64,000 bases of DNA from Prevotellaceae bacterium (lineage in GTDB: Bacteria; Bacteroidota; Bacteroidia; Bacteroidales; Bacteroidaceae), in assembly GCA_028726625.1 (NCBI GenBank), contig JAQYPT010000090.1:1-64000 (forward strand), given 5' to 3'. Within the stretch, counting starts at the first letter, position 1, and every line of letters begins with the position of its first letter. This document shows positions 1 to 9,131 of this stretch, piece by piece. Below the pieces are notes generated by a model that worked only from the letters and a program-made list of their open reading frames with translations, was not told where the DNA came from and searched no databases. The position numbers and the translations under genes were made by a program.

Positions 1-2
1 TT

Positions 3-320
3 TTTCGGGTTTGTTGCACTCCCGTGGACATGCGTCAGGGTATTCTTCGCCTGTCCCAATTGGTACGCAGCAATGACTTCAACCCTTCTGATGGTGTTGT
101 CTACGTTTTCTACAATCGATCCCGTAACCGAATCAAGTTGCTGCACTGGGAGCGCTGTGGTTTTGTCGTCTATCACAAGCAGATGGCACAGGGCTGCCTG
201 AGTCCTAAAATCATACGGGCGAGAACTGGATTTTACGAGCTCCGCTGGGACGAATTGGTACTCTATATTGAAGGAATAAATCCGAATTGCTACCGAAGAA
301 AAAGATACAATAAATCTTAG
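3..320 (+). CDS. tnpB: IS66 family accessory protein TnpB (5' truncated by window edge)
   Basis: This is the short accessory ORF that precedes the IS66 transposase and is needed for transposition in this family; its biochemical role is unclear. The diagnostic stretch VYVFYNRSRNRIKLLHWE is present, followed by GFVVYHKQ. The frame is open to the left edge, and the residues before the first GTG (position 24) read CCTPVDMRQG, matching the usual TnpB N-terminus, so the true start lies outside the window. It is followed 60 bases later by the transposase gene on the same strand. Confidence 0.9.
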   Translation, partial: FRVCCTPVDMRQGILRLSQLVRSNDFNPSDGVVYVFYNRSRNRIKLLHWERCGFVVYHKQMAQGCLSPKIIRARTGFYELRWDELVLYIEGINPNCYRRKRYNKS

Positions 321-380
321 TATTTTCTTGCCTGTGTCAGATATTTTTCGTACCTTTACATTATATAAAGAACTGATAAT

Positions 381-1979
381 GTGATGGATACGACTCATTG
401 TGCAATGACATCTGACTACCATTCTCTAACTCGGGAAGTTGTTGTTAAACTTCTTGAGCAAAGGGATGCAGAACTTAAGGATAAGGATGCAGAACTTAAG
501 GTTAAGGATGCTGAACTGGAACGAAAGTCTCGTCGTATTCTTGAACTTGAGCGCATGGTATTTGGCAGGCGCAGCGAGAAACGCCTGCCTGAGAGTGCAA
601 GCGACTGGACGGGTACGCTTTTTGACGAGCAGTGGGCCAAAGAGGGCTCCCTGGCTCAGGTGGAAGCCCTTCCCATCATCAAGGAGATAAAACGACAGGC
701 CGGACAACGCAGGTCATCACGCCGTGTGAGCCGTCCTTCCAGAAAGGGCACGGCCTACGCCTCCTATGTTCCCGAGGACATAGAGCGGCAGGTCACGGAG
801 ATATACCCAGAGGGTTATGATGCCGAGCGCATGGTCATCATCGGACATGACAGAAGTGAGCATCTGTGTCTGCGTCCCTCATCCTTTTATGTCAGAGTGG
901 AGGATCGTATCATCTGCCGCCTGAAGGAAGCCCGGCCAACGGATGCGAGGGTCGACATCCTGGAAGCCCCCTTGAAAAAGCAAGCGGTAGACTGTTTTGC
1001 CGACGCTTCCCTGCTCGCTGAAATCATCACCGCCAAGTTCGCCTATCACCAGCCCGAATATAGGCAATGTGAGAGATGGAAGGAACTGGGCGTGAACATC
1101 CCCACCTCAACCGTCAACAGCTGGGTTCACGATGCCGCCGATGCGCTTTATCCACTTTACAAACTTCAAGCAAGACAGATCCTGCAAAGTCCTTACCTGC
1201 AGGTTGACGAGACCAGCGTACAGGTTGCCGACCGCAAGGGAAAGACGCGCAAAGGATACCTGTGGAGCGTGCGTGACGCCATGCACTCCCAGGGCGTATT
1301 CTTCCATTGGAAGGACGGTTCGCGCTCGGGCGCTGTGGCAGACGTGCTCTTCAAGGGCTACCAGGGCGCCATACAGTCTGACGGGTATGAGGTCTACAGC
1401 AGGTTTGAGAACGTTCAGGGCATCGTGCTGCTGGGATGTATGGCACATGTGAGACGCAAGTTCGAACATCTGGCGGCTGACGATAAGAATGCCACCCATA
1501 TCATCGAAACGATAGCCACGCTGTATGAGTTGGAGGAAAACCTCAAACACAAGAAAGCGCCACCCGAAGAAGTGGAGGCCGAGCGAAAGGCCAAGGCCTA
1601 TCCCATACTGAAGTATCTTGAGACCTATATGCAGGATGTACACAGGCAGTACACCCCAGGCGAAGCTATGGAGAAGGCGCTGCGTTATGCCTTCGCCGTT
1701 TGGATACGCATTGGCAGGTATATGCAGGACGGACGCTTCAACATAGACAACAATCTCATGGAGCAGGCCATCAGACCCGTCACGCTTGGAAGAAAGAACT
1801 ACCTGTTCTGCGGTAACAATGAGGGGGCGGAGAACAATGCCGTCTTCTATACCTTCGTGGCGTGTTGCAGGGAAGCAGACATAGACCCATACAAATGGAT
1901 GAAGGAAATCCTTTCAAAGCCGTTGCCAGACATGACGGAGGATGAACTCACGAAAATGCTACCTTCAAACTTCAAATAA
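381..1979 (+). CDS. tnpC: IS66 family transposase (TnpC)
   Basis: DDE transposase of the IS66 family, 532 aa, full length. An N-terminal heptad-rich coiled coil (about residues 20-65, with three DAEL-type repeats) is followed by a basic linker and the catalytic core. The likely DDE triad is D276 (LQVDETS), D334 (QSDGYE) and E461 (NNLMEQAIRP). The C-terminal IS66 tail (DPYKWMKEIL...MLPSNFK) is intact. GTG at 381 and ATG at 384 are both possible starts. No frameshift is visible, so the element could be active if its left end is intact outside the window. Confidence 0.95.
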   Translation: MMDTTHCAMTSDYHSLTREVVVKLLEQRDAELKDKDAELKVKDAELERKSRRILELERMVFGRRSEKRLPESASDWTGTLFDEQWAKEGSLAQVEALPIIKEIKRQAGQRRSSRRVSRPSRKGTAYASYVPEDIERQVTEIYPEGYDAERMVIIGHDRSEHLCLRPSSFYVRVEDRIICRLKEARPTDARVDILEAPLKKQAVDCFADASLLAEIITAKFAYHQPEYRQCERWKELGVNIPTSTVNSWVHDAADALYPLYKLQARQILQSPYLQVDETSVQVADRKGKTRKGYLWSVRDAMHSQGVFFHWKDGSRSGAVADVLFKGYQGAIQSDGYEVYSRFENVQGIVLLGCMAHVRRKFEHLAADDKNATHIIETIATLYELEENLKHKKAPPEEVEAERKAKAYPILKYLETYMQDVHRQYTPGEAMEKALRYAFAVWIRIGRYMQDGRFNIDNNLMEQAIRPVTLGRKNYLFCGNNEGAENNAVFYTFVACCREADIDPYKWMKEILSKPLPDMTEDELTKMLPSNFK

Positions 1980-2021
1980 CAAATAACCCTTATATGCCAC
2001 CAGACATATAAGGGTTATTTG
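1980..2021 (+). terminator. Perfect 17-bp-stem terminator after IS66 transposase
   Basis: The stem CAAATAACCCTTATATG pairs with CATATAAGGGTTATTTG across an 8-base loop. It starts at the second base after the transposase stop codon and ends in a T-rich arm, as expected for an intrinsic terminator, and it may also block transcription entering the element. Confidence 0.8.
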
Positions 2022-2026
2022 TTAGT

Positions 2027-2055
2027 GTGAAAGTCGGCAAATATTGGATGCTTAC
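2027..2055 (+). mobile_element. Predicted right end (inverted repeat) of the IS66 element
   Basis: Read outward on the minus strand this stretch begins GTAAGCATCC. IS66-family terminal repeats characteristically begin GTAAGC. The left terminal repeat and the target duplication lie outside the window, so this boundary is inferred from the end motif alone. Confidence 0.45.
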
Positions 2056-2207
2056 TATGATTATAGCTTGGTTCTGTGGAAGCCCTGATAAATATCTGTT
2101 TTACGCTCTTTGCTACTCTTTCGTCATGCGCATTTCCTCGGAAAGTCTTACAAGCAAGGCCTGTCTCAACATCCTTAATAGGGAGTTTTACTTATACTGA
2201 AAAATTC

Positions 2208-2239
2208 AAAAGCCAAATTGCACATGCAATTTGGCTTTT
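2208..2239. terminator. Bidirectional hairpin AAAAGCCAAATTG
   Basis: A perfect 13-bp stem with a 6-base loop (CACATG) and A/T-rich ends on both sides. It lies about 100 bases beyond the stop codon of the minus-strand gene at 2337-3155 and can serve that gene. Confidence 0.7.
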
Positions 2240-2336
2240 CTCATTCATTATTTTCCCCACAGGCTGGATGTTTAGCGGGGCTTTTGTTCAGCAGCCCCAC
2301 TTTTCTATCATTGTTGTCTATGTGGATTTTTCAGCA

Positions 2337-3155
2337 TTAGTATTCGTCTTCATCCGAAACATCTGCTGCTTCCAAGTCTAAATCTTCCGGATTTGTCTCG
2401 AAAGTGGTGTGATAGCTTTCTTCCGTCAGTTTGTCGTCATCGTAAGAGTCGTCATCGTCTTTGTCATCATCAGCATTTTGTAGTTTTGGCAAATCTTCAT
2501 CCTCCTCGTTAAAGTCTTCATCCAGTGCAGCTTTTCCTCTGGAAAGCTTGTTTTTACTGAGTTCCGTCTTTGGCTTTTCCTTTGCAAAAATGGCCTCAAC
2601 CCATGATCCTTTTGGAATTTCAAGAACTTCAAATCCATCGTTGACCTTCTTTTCATACATGCCGCTGGGGTTGTGAAGTCTGTTTTGCGGAAGCGTTGTC
2701 GTACTGATGTCAAAGCCACTTTCAATGATGTCTTTAATGCTCTGCGACAGCGAATCCCAGCCACCACCAAAGTTTCTGTCAAGCACTTCAATGAGTTTTG
2801 CTGCCGATATATGGCGGATGTTCTCGTATGTAAGATCGGTTACACGAGCGATGGGCTTTTTCTTGACAGCCAATTTTTGCTTTGACGCGTCGTCAGTACG
2901 CAGCTTACCCACCTTGAAGCCTCGTTCTTCGTATTTCTTGATGACTTCAGGTTTGTCAACTTTGATTTCCTCGATCTCGAAAGCACTTTTAATAATGTCA
3001 AGATAATGACACATGTTATCCTTGAGGTCAGCATCTTTTTGTGCCGCTTCCCATAGCCTGAAAACATCATTTTCCTGTAATTCCCAAACACTACTCTTGG
3101 TCAATGTCTTGAGGGATAAAGCGTTTTTTTGTTTCATATCTTTTTTAGTGGTCAT
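2337..3155 (-). CDS. Unrecognised protein with highly acidic C-terminal tail
   Basis: 272 aa, no signal peptide or membrane segment. The N-terminal ~200 residues are Lys/Glu-rich and look globular; a GGGWDSLSQSIKDII segment sits near the middle. The last ~65 residues are dominated by Asp and Glu and end in SDEDEY. I recognise no family. A well-formed Bacteroidetes promoter lies upstream (3304-3335) and a terminator downstream, so it is probably a real single-gene transcription unit. It sits directly beside the IS66 element and may itself be accessory DNA. A nucleic-acid or chaperone-like role would be speculation from the acidic tail only. Confidence 0.7.
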   Translation of the reverse strand: MTTKKDMKQKNALSLKTLTKSSVWELQENDVFRLWEAAQKDADLKDNMCHYLDIIKSAFEIEEIKVDKPEVIKKYEERGFKVGKLRTDDASKQKLAVKKKPIARVTDLTYENIRHISAAKLIEVLDRNFGGGWDSLSQSIKDIIESGFDISTTTLPQNRLHNPSGMYEKKVNDGFEVLEIPKGSWVEAIFAKEKPKTELSKNKLSRGKAALDEDFNEEDEDLPKLQNADDDKDDDDSYDDDKLTEESYHTTFETNPEDLDLEAADVSDEDEY

Positions 3156-3303
3156 TTATCTTTGATTGAATTGCAATGCGCTTGCGCAAATAACGTCAAC
3201 AGTTTGGATACCAGTGCCCATTTCTATGAGATGACATTTATCCATTTGTTGGCTGTATGTAGCAGTCAAAGAACAGTGTTGTCTTATCCTGTTTGTTTGG
3301 CTG

Positions 3304-3335
3304 CAAAAATAAATACTTAATTCTTAATTGACAAA
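3304..3335 (-). promoter_or_regulatory. Bacteroidetes-type promoter for the 2337-3155 gene
   Basis: On the minus strand, TTTG (3335-3332) and TATTTTTG (3311-3304) are separated by 20 bases. This is the canonical arrangement (TTTG, N19-21, TAnnTTTG). The predicted leader is about 140 nt. Confidence 0.65.
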
Positions 3336-4080
3336 CTTTTTTGCAAATATTTGAGGTAAACTAAAAAACGTCTCTATATCGCAATGATATAGCTAACTTT
3401 GGGGGTTATAAAGAAGATACAAAAACAGAATGTTGATGTCCTTTTTCAGTCAGCAAGAACATGCGTGTTGGAGTGATAGAAATCTTGCTCATTCATCACT
3501 GCAACCTCACTTGTTAACAGTGTATGGGCAGGCAGACATCCAAAAATGATGAAACATTTTTCTTGACAAACCACTCTTTATCCTTCGCATATTCTCCACC
3601 AACCTTCCAATTTTTTCAAATTTCGCAAGCATTAGCAAAGTTTGTATCTTGTTGTTGTGCAAGTCGTTCGGTGTTTCATGCAACTTCATGACGCCTATTT
3701 TCCTTAATTTTTCCTGGTAAAAGGATGCTTTTAACGCTGTTATTGCTATGCTCTTCGTGTCCAATTACATGCTTATTATGTTGCAAAAGCATGCTTTTTG
3801 ACAGCTTAACTCATAGTGTTTGTCCAGACATTGCCATTTCCGTTCTCAAATGAGTGTGTGATGCTCCTCATTTACCTATTATTTTTTTCTATTTTACAAA
3901 TTTACAAGTGCTCTTTTTTTGTCATTTATTCGGACATAAAGCCGGAGTGTGACAGGTGGATAGTGCGATGACTTGCCAATGCAAGCAGCCATTCGTTCCT
4001 CCCACATAGATACGCGCTTAGGGCGGATGGAATAGATGTAAAAAAACACCATGTGCACCGTTGGTTCACGAAACTTTTAT
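3336..4080. other. Gene-poor region, about 750 bp
   Basis: No convincing gene. The 85-codon minus-strand ORF at 3507-3764 has no recognisable domain or promoter and reads like translated AT-rich spacer, although it resembles text I associate with Prevotella spacer ORFs. Landmarks: a CTATATC-gcaat-GATATAG palindrome next to a TAACTTTG box (3374-3401) and a self-complementary AAAAGCATGCTTTT (3785-3798). A dispersed repeat or a small RNA is possible. Confidence 0.4.
3374..3401 (+). promoter_or_regulatory. Palindrome abutting a TAACTTTG -7 box, no gene downstream
   Basis: A perfect 7-bp inverted repeat, CTATATC/GATATAG, is followed one base later by TAACTTTG (TAnnTTTG consensus). The layout resembles an operator overlapping a promoter, but no clear -33 box is seen and the next plus-strand gene is 760 bases away. 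Confidence 0.3.
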
Positions 4081-4088
4081 TATCTTTG
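4081..4088 (+). promoter_or_regulatory. -7 box TATCTTTG upstream of rarA
   Basis: Matches TAnnTTTG. A TTG occurs at 4061-4063, giving a slightly short spacer of 17 bases. It would give an approximately 65-nt leader before rarA. Confidence 0.45.
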
Positions 4089-4161
4089 CATGTACACAGA
4101 GCGCTTTGAATTCGCAGCATAAGGACGATTTTCGAGCATGTGTGTTTGTTGACAATGGATT

Positions 4162-5460
4162 ATGAGTGAACCTTTAGCAGAAAGAATGCGTCCTCGTACG
4201 CTCGACGAATATGTGGGGCAGCAGCACTTGGTAGGAGAGGGTGCCGTGTTGCGCAAGATGATTGAGGCTGGCAGGATTTCTTCTTTCATCTTGTGGGGGC
4301 CGCCGGGCGTGGGAAAAACCACCTTGGCTCAGATCATAGCCAACATGTTGCAAACGCCGTTCTATACGTTAAGTGCCGTCACCAGCGGGGTGAAAGATGT
4401 ACGCGAGGTGATTGAACGGGCCAAGAACAGCAGTTTTTTCAATTCGGCTTCGCCTATTTTGTTCATCGACGAGATTCACCGTTTCAGCAAGTCGCAGCAA
4501 GACTCGCTGTTGGGAGCGGTCGAAAAAGGCGTTATCACGCTCATCGGTGCCACCACGGAGAATCCCTCTTTCGAGGTCATCCGCCCCTTGTTGTCAAGGT
4601 GTCAGCTGTATGTGCTCAAGTCTTTGGAAAAAGATGACCTTTTGGAACTGCTTCATCGCGCCATCCATGAGGACATAGAACTCAAACAGCGTCACATCAC
4701 TTTGAAAGAAACGGGCGCCATTTTGCGATATAGTGGTGGCGATGCCCGTAAATTACTTAATATCTTGGATTTAGTCATTGGTGCTTCGGCTACCGAAGAG
4801 GTGGTCATTACCGACGAATTGGTTGAGACTCAGTTGCAACAAAACCCACTGGCTTACGACAAAGGCGGCGAGATGCATTATGACATCATTTCGGCCTTCA
4901 TCAAGAGCATCCGCGGCAGCGACCCTGATGCGGCACTCTATTGGATGGCGAGGATGATAGAAGGTGGCGAGGATCCACAATTCATTGCCCGCCGACTGGT
5001 CATCAGTGCGGCCGAAGATGTGGGACTGGCCAATCCCAATGCGCTGCTGCTGGCCAATGCAGCTTTTGACGCTGTCATGAAGTTGGGATGGCCCGAAGGC
5101 CGAATACCGCTGGCCGAAGCGGCTGTGTATCTAGCTGCCAGTCCGAAAAGCAATTCCAGTTATTTGGGAATCGATGCCGCATTGGCGTTGGTCAAGGAAA
5201 CGGGTAATTTACCGGTTCCCCTGCACTTGCGCAATGCGCCCACACAGTTGATGAAGCAATTGGGCTATCATGACGGCTATTTGTGCAGTCATAATTATCC
5301 CGGACACTTTGTCGAACAACAGTATCTGCCTGATTCCGTGAAGGACAGGCGTATGTGGCACGCACAGCATAGTGCGGCTGAAGAAAAATTATATCAATGG
5401 ATGCGTCAGTGCTGGGGATCGCGTTATGACGAGACTTCCACGTCGCAAAAAGAATCATAG
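4162..5460 (+). CDS. rarA: Replication-associated recombination protein A (AAA ATPase)
   Basis: RarA/MgsA clamp-loader-like ATPase, which in the family acts at stalled replication forks with SSB and RecA. 432 aa, the usual length. Walker A GPPGVGKT at 46-53, Walker B LFIDEIH with DE at 103-104, sensor GATTEN at about 129-134, arginine finger in RPLLSRC (R146). The C-terminal half contains the conserved tetramerisation and MgsA regions (SAAEDVGLANP, YLAASPKSNSSY). The start agrees with the family N-terminus PLAERMRPRTLDEYVGQ. It is followed 8 bases later by a dehydrogenase gene, probably cotranscribed. Confidence 0.97.
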   Translation: MSEPLAERMRPRTLDEYVGQQHLVGEGAVLRKMIEAGRISSFILWGPPGVGKTTLAQIIANMLQTPFYTLSAVTSGVKDVREVIERAKNSSFFNSASPILFIDEIHRFSKSQQDSLLGAVEKGVITLIGATTENPSFEVIRPLLSRCQLYVLKSLEKDDLLELLHRAIHEDIELKQRHITLKETGAILRYSGGDARKLLNILDLVIGASATEEVVITDELVETQLQQNPLAYDKGGEMHYDIISAFIKSIRGSDPDAALYWMARMIEGGEDPQFIARRLVISAAEDVGLANPNALLLANAAFDAVMKLGWPEGRIPLAEAAVYLAASPKSNSSYLGIDAALALVKETGNLPVPLHLRNAPTQLMKQLGYHDGYLCSHNYPGHFVEQQYLPDSVKDRRMWHAQHSAAEEKLYQWMRQCWGSRYDETSTSQKES

Positions 5461-5468
5461 AAAGGAGA

Positions 5469-6458
5469 ATGTTTATGGAAACAAATGGGAAGAAACAAAC
5501 TGTCAACATCATTGTTCTGGACGGTCATTGTGCCAATCCCGGTGATTTGTCGTGGGATGGATTCAAAGAGCTGGGAAGTCTCACCGTTTATGAACGTACG
5601 AAAGCCGAAGAAGTTGTAGAACGTGCGAAGGATGCGCAGATTGTTTTGGTGAACAAGGTGTCCATGAAGGCCGACATCATTGCGCAATTACCCAAGCTGA
5701 AATATATCGGTGTGTTAGCAACAGGCTTCAATCACATCGATGTGAAGGCCGCCCAAGAACATGGCGTGATGGTGTGCAACATTCCGTCGTACAGTACATA
5801 TAGTGTGGCTCAGATGGTATTTGCCAGCATTTTTACCATCACGAACCGGGTAGAGCATTATGCCCAGCAGACACGCGAGGGGCAGTGGTCAAAGCGTAGT
5901 GATTTCTGTTACTGGGACACGCCTTTGCTCGAATTGGCTGGAAAGACGATGGGAATTGTCGGATTGGGTAACATCGGGATGAAGGTTGCACGCATCGCTC
6001 GTGAGTTTGGCATGGAGGTGTATGCCTATACCAGTAAGAATTCTGTGGATCTTCCATCGGGCATCCAGAAGACAACCCTTGACGGCTTGTTCTCGGTGAG
6101 TGACATTCTTTCTTTACATTGTCCTTTGTTAGAGCGCACGCGTGAACTCATTAAGGCTGATAACTTACGCAAAATGAAGCATGGTGCCATCTTGATCAAT
6201 ACCGGAAGAGGCCCCTTGGTCAACGAAGCTGATGTTGCCGCAGCTTTGGAAAGTGGTCAGTTGGCTGCATACGGAGCTGATGTGATGTGTTCGGAGCCAC
6301 CCGCTGCCGACAATCCGTTGTTGAAACAACCCAATGCCTTCATCACTCCACATATTGCATGGGCTACCGTTGAAGCGCGCAGCAGACTGATGAACATTGC
6401 TTTGAACAACGTGAAGTGCTTCCTGGAAGGAGCTGCACAAAACGTAGTGAGCTGTTGA
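5469..6458 (+). CDS. D-2-hydroxyacid dehydrogenase (glycerate dehydrogenase-like)
   Basis: NAD(P)-dependent oxidoreductase interconverting a 2-keto acid and a D-2-hydroxy acid; the closest subgroup by motif is hydroxypyruvate/glycerate dehydrogenase. 329 aa. Nucleotide-binding GLGNIG at 165-170; catalytic R247 (NTGRG), E276 (CSEPP) and H295 (TPHIAW). The substrate cannot be fixed from sequence. ATG at 5469 or 5475 may be used; the second is preceded by no better signal. Soluble, cytoplasmic. Confidence 0.9.
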   Translation: MFMETNGKKQTVNIIVLDGHCANPGDLSWDGFKELGSLTVYERTKAEEVVERAKDAQIVLVNKVSMKADIIAQLPKLKYIGVLATGFNHIDVKAAQEHGVMVCNIPSYSTYSVAQMVFASIFTITNRVEHYAQQTREGQWSKRSDFCYWDTPLLELAGKTMGIVGLGNIGMKVARIAREFGMEVYAYTSKNSVDLPSGIQKTTLDGLFSVSDILSLHCPLLERTRELIKADNLRKMKHGAILINTGRGPLVNEADVAAALESGQLAAYGADVMCSEPPAADNPLLKQPNAFITPHIAWATVEARSRLMNIALNNVKCFLEGAAQNVVSC

Positions 6459-6534
6459 TGGATGCGCAAGAGATTGCTGTAATCCTTTTTAGTAAGTATT
6501 ATGAAAATCGCATCTAAGTGCGTTTTAAAAGAAT

Positions 6535-7170
6535 ATGTTCTATCAAAATCCGGAAATAGTCCACTCTTTACAACAGGGAATAGAGTTTGTTGGGACGTTT
6601 GCTTTTGCGATATCTGGCATTCGACACGCTGCAGCCAAGAATTTTGATTGGTTCGGTGGTTTTGTATGTGGTATCGCCGTTGCTATCGGTGGCGGAACCA
6701 TTCGTGATGTCATGATTGGGGTAACGCCATTTTGGATGACGTCGAGCATTTACATCATTTGTACAGTATTGGCTCAACTGTTCGTCATTGTTTTTTCAAA
6801 GTTTTTGAAGCGGTTGGACAACACCTGGTTTGTATTCGACACATTGGGCTTGGCCCTGTTTACCATTGCCGGCATCCAGAAGTCTTTGGCCTATGATTTC
6901 CCCTTTTGGGTAGCCATCATCATGGGGTGCATGACGGGTTCGGCTGGAGGCGTGATACGCGATGTGTTGCTTAATAACGTACCCATCATCTTCCAAAAAG
7001 AAATTTATGCCATGGCCAGTATCCTTGGCGGCTTGGTTTATTGGGTGCTCATCAGTTTAGGCGTTGATGTGAGCATTACGGTGGTTTCTTCCTTCTTGGT
7101 GGTGTGTGTCATCCGATTTTTGGCTGTAAGGTATCATCTTTCCTTGCCTCGTTTGCGTTTAGAAGAATAG
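6535..7170 (+). CDS. TRIC/UPF0126 family cation channel protein
   Basis: Inner-membrane protein with about seven hydrophobic segments in 211 aa, made of two tandem repeats. Each repeat holds a glycine-rich kink: GGGTIRDVMIG in the first and GGVIRDVLLNN in the second. Bacterial members of this family form trimeric potassium-permeable channels. It ends 43 bases before the end of a convergent barrel gene. Confidence 0.9.
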   Translation: MFYQNPEIVHSLQQGIEFVGTFAFAISGIRHAAAKNFDWFGGFVCGIAVAIGGGTIRDVMIGVTPFWMTSSIYIICTVLAQLFVIVFSKFLKRLDNTWFVFDTLGLALFTIAGIQKSLAYDFPFWVAIIMGCMTGSAGGVIRDVLLNNVPIIFQKEIYAMASILGGLVYWVLISLGVDVSITVVSSFLVVCVIRFLAVRYHLSLPRLRLEE

Positions 7171-7212
7171 GTGTGTGCGTGCAGGCAATCAGGGAACGCT
7201 TGATAATTGTCA

Positions 7213-7836
7213 TCAGAAAACCCTGAACCTGTATCCAAGCGTGAGTATGATGGAGGAGTTTCTGCTGTTTCCCATGATGGCCTTTGCTTTGTCAGTCTTG
7301 GCAAGTTTTCTGAAAGGATATTGGTAACGGGCATCCAAACTCACGTTGTGCCATACGAAACAGGCACCCACGGGGATGGTAACGTCACTCCTGTACAATT
7401 CTTTTTTGATGCTTTTTCCGTTGCACTCCATCGTGACAGCGTATGCTGCATGAATACCGGTGTATAGTCCCAGTCTGTCTGCGATGTATTGCTTGAATAA
7501 AAAGTCGGTATTGATATAGTTCAATCGATAGTCGAATGTGGCCCCTGCCTCTGGTGAAGCTAAGGAAATGGCATTGTGGCTGCCATGGTGAGAAAAGGTC
7601 AACTCGGTTTGGATGGCAAACGACTTGGTAAGGAAGGCTTCGGTATATATTCCTCCCATCCCAGTGATTTTGGCTTGACCACGCAAAGCTGTCAGATTAG
7701 AATAGATGGCGCCACCTTTTACTCCTACATAGGTATCCCATGGCTGGCGTTCGAATTTGGGCTTGAAAGTGCTTTGTCCCCAACAAGTGGTAGCAGCAAA
7801 GGCTACAAGAAAAAGTGCCAAAAAACCTTTTTTCAT
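7213..7836 (-). CDS. Outer-membrane beta-barrel protein (PorT/OMP_b-brl-like)
   Basis: Signal peptide (MKKGFLALFLVAFAATTCWGQ), then about 185 residues of alternating hydrophobic beta strands with many aromatic residues, ending in the typical C-terminal strand LTLGYRFRVF. This fits the small eight-stranded barrels common in Bacteroidetes outer membranes. The ligand is unknown. It is transcribed alone between a convergent channel gene and the end of the fdt operon. Confidence 0.85.
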   Translation of the reverse strand: MKKGFLALFLVAFAATTCWGQSTFKPKFERQPWDTYVGVKGGAIYSNLTALRGQAKITGMGGIYTEAFLTKSFAIQTELTFSHHGSHNAISLASPEAGATFDYRLNYINTDFLFKQYIADRLGLYTGIHAAYAVTMECNGKSIKKELYRSDVTIPVGACFVWHNVSLDARYQYPFRKLAKTDKAKAIMGNSRNSSIILTLGYRFRVF

Positions 7837-8021
7837 ATCATTTTACAATTGTGCTGTAAAAATACAATTATTTTATGATATGACAAAGTGTTTTGTTATT
7901 TTAGCATAAAAATTAGCGGGAATGCATGTTCTTTGTTTATAGAGGGTAGTTAAGTTTGGTGGTATGATTGATTCGATGATTGGTCTTCACCCGCGCTAAA
8001 TGGCGGTCATGAGCCTATCCA

Positions 8022-9131
8022 TTATTTTTTCAAGTGATACGTGTTCAGAGCGTCGACAATGGTCTTTACCTCATCATTCGTGAGCGTTTGGTTCAACGGA
8101 ATACTCACTTCATGGTGATGAATCTTTTCGGCAATGGGGTAAGAGCGGTCGTTCCACTCTTTGTATGCCTGCTGTTTGTGTGGTGGTATGGGGTAGTGAA
8201 TGTTGGTTTGTATGCCCATGCGGTTTAAGTGTCCTTGCAGTTCATCGGGATATTGTGTCAGCACGGGGAACACATGCCACACGTTTCCGGTTGAATCGTG
8301 TGGGGGAAGCGTGATTTCTGCGTTGTGAATGTGCGTGAGATAGTAGTGGGCTATCTCTTGTCTTCTTGCGTTTTCCTCATCCAGATACTTGAGTTTTACG
8401 CTCAATACGGCAGCCTGCAGCTCGTCCATTCTGCTGTTTCTTCCTTTATAGTCAAAGACATATTTTCGTGATGAGCCGTAATTGCCCAGCGCTCTGATGA
8501 CGTTTGCCAGTTTAGCATCATCGGTTGTCACGGCTCCTGCATCGCCCAGCGCGCCCAAGTTCTTGCTGGGATAAAAGCTATGAGCCGCGGCATCACCTAA
8601 TGACCCTGTGCGATGCCCCGGACAGTACATGCATCCGTGTGCCTGCGCATTGTCTTCTATGAGTTTCAGGTGATGTTTTTGACAGAGTTGACCTATTTTT
8701 TCTGTGTATGCACAACGTCCATAGAGGTGCACCAGCATGATGCCTTTGGTGTGTTCGGTGATGGCCTGCTCTATCAAGTTGTCGTCAATTTCAAGGGTGT
8801 CTATGCGCGGTTCCACCAGTATAGGTACCAGGCGGTTGGCCGTAATCGATAGGATGGTGGCGATGTAGGTGTTGGATGGAACGATGATTTCATCGCCTTC
8901 ATGCATCTCGCCCAGCTCCATGTAAGCTCTGAGTATGAGGGTGAGCGCATCCAGTCCGTTGGCGCAACTCACGCAATGTTGCGTACCAATGTATTCGGCA
9001 TATTGTTTTTCAAACGCTTGTACCGCCTGCCCTTGCAGATACCAACCACTCTCAATTACTTTATTGACAGCTTGTTTTATCTCTGCCAGATGTTCATTGG
9101 TTACTCGTTGTAAAGATAAATAGGGTATCAT
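8022..9131 (-). CDS. fdtB: dTDP-3-amino-3,6-dideoxyhexose transaminase (FdtB-like, DegT family)
   Basis: PLP-dependent aminotransferase that puts an amino group on C3 of a dTDP-3-keto-6-deoxyhexose. Motifs: SCANGLDALTLIL for phosphate binding, EDNAQAHG for the PLP ring, and the Schiff-base lysine in FYPSKNLGALGD (about K190). The ORF opens at 9140, but homologues begin with MIPYL, so ATG at 9131 is preferred; the region overlaps the upstream GNAT gene, which ends at 9128. It is the last gene of the rmlB-fdtA-GNAT-fdtB operon; that order supports the dTDP-Fuc3N or Qui3N pathway. Confidence 0.92.
   Translation of the reverse strand: MIPYLSLQRVTNEHLAEIKQAVNKVIESGWYLQGQAVQAFEKQYAEYIGTQHCVSCANGLDALTLILRAYMELGEMHEGDEIIVPSNTYIATILSITANRLVPILVEPRIDTLEIDDNLIEQAITEHTKGIMLVHLYGRCAYTEKIGQLCQKHHLKLIEDNAQAHGCMYCPGHRTGSLGDAAAHSFYPSKNLGALGDAGAVTTDDAKLANVIRALGNYGSSRKYVFDYKGRNSRMDELQAAVLSVKLKYLDEENARRQEIAHYYLTHIHNAEITLPPHDSTGNVWHVFPVLTQYPDELQGHLNRMGIQTNIHYPIPPHKQQAYKEWNDRSYPIAEKIHHHEVSIPLNQTLTNDEVKTIVDALNTYHLKK

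Noticed and set aside
2076-2381. 101-aa ORF after the IS66 end
   Set aside because: It runs through a terminator hairpin and into the end of the opposite-strand gene; hydrophobic content comes from AT-rich DNA.
3507-3764. 85-aa minus-strand ORF
   Set aside because: No domain, no promoter with two boxes; it probably reflects a spacer repeat, though a real small gene cannot be excluded.
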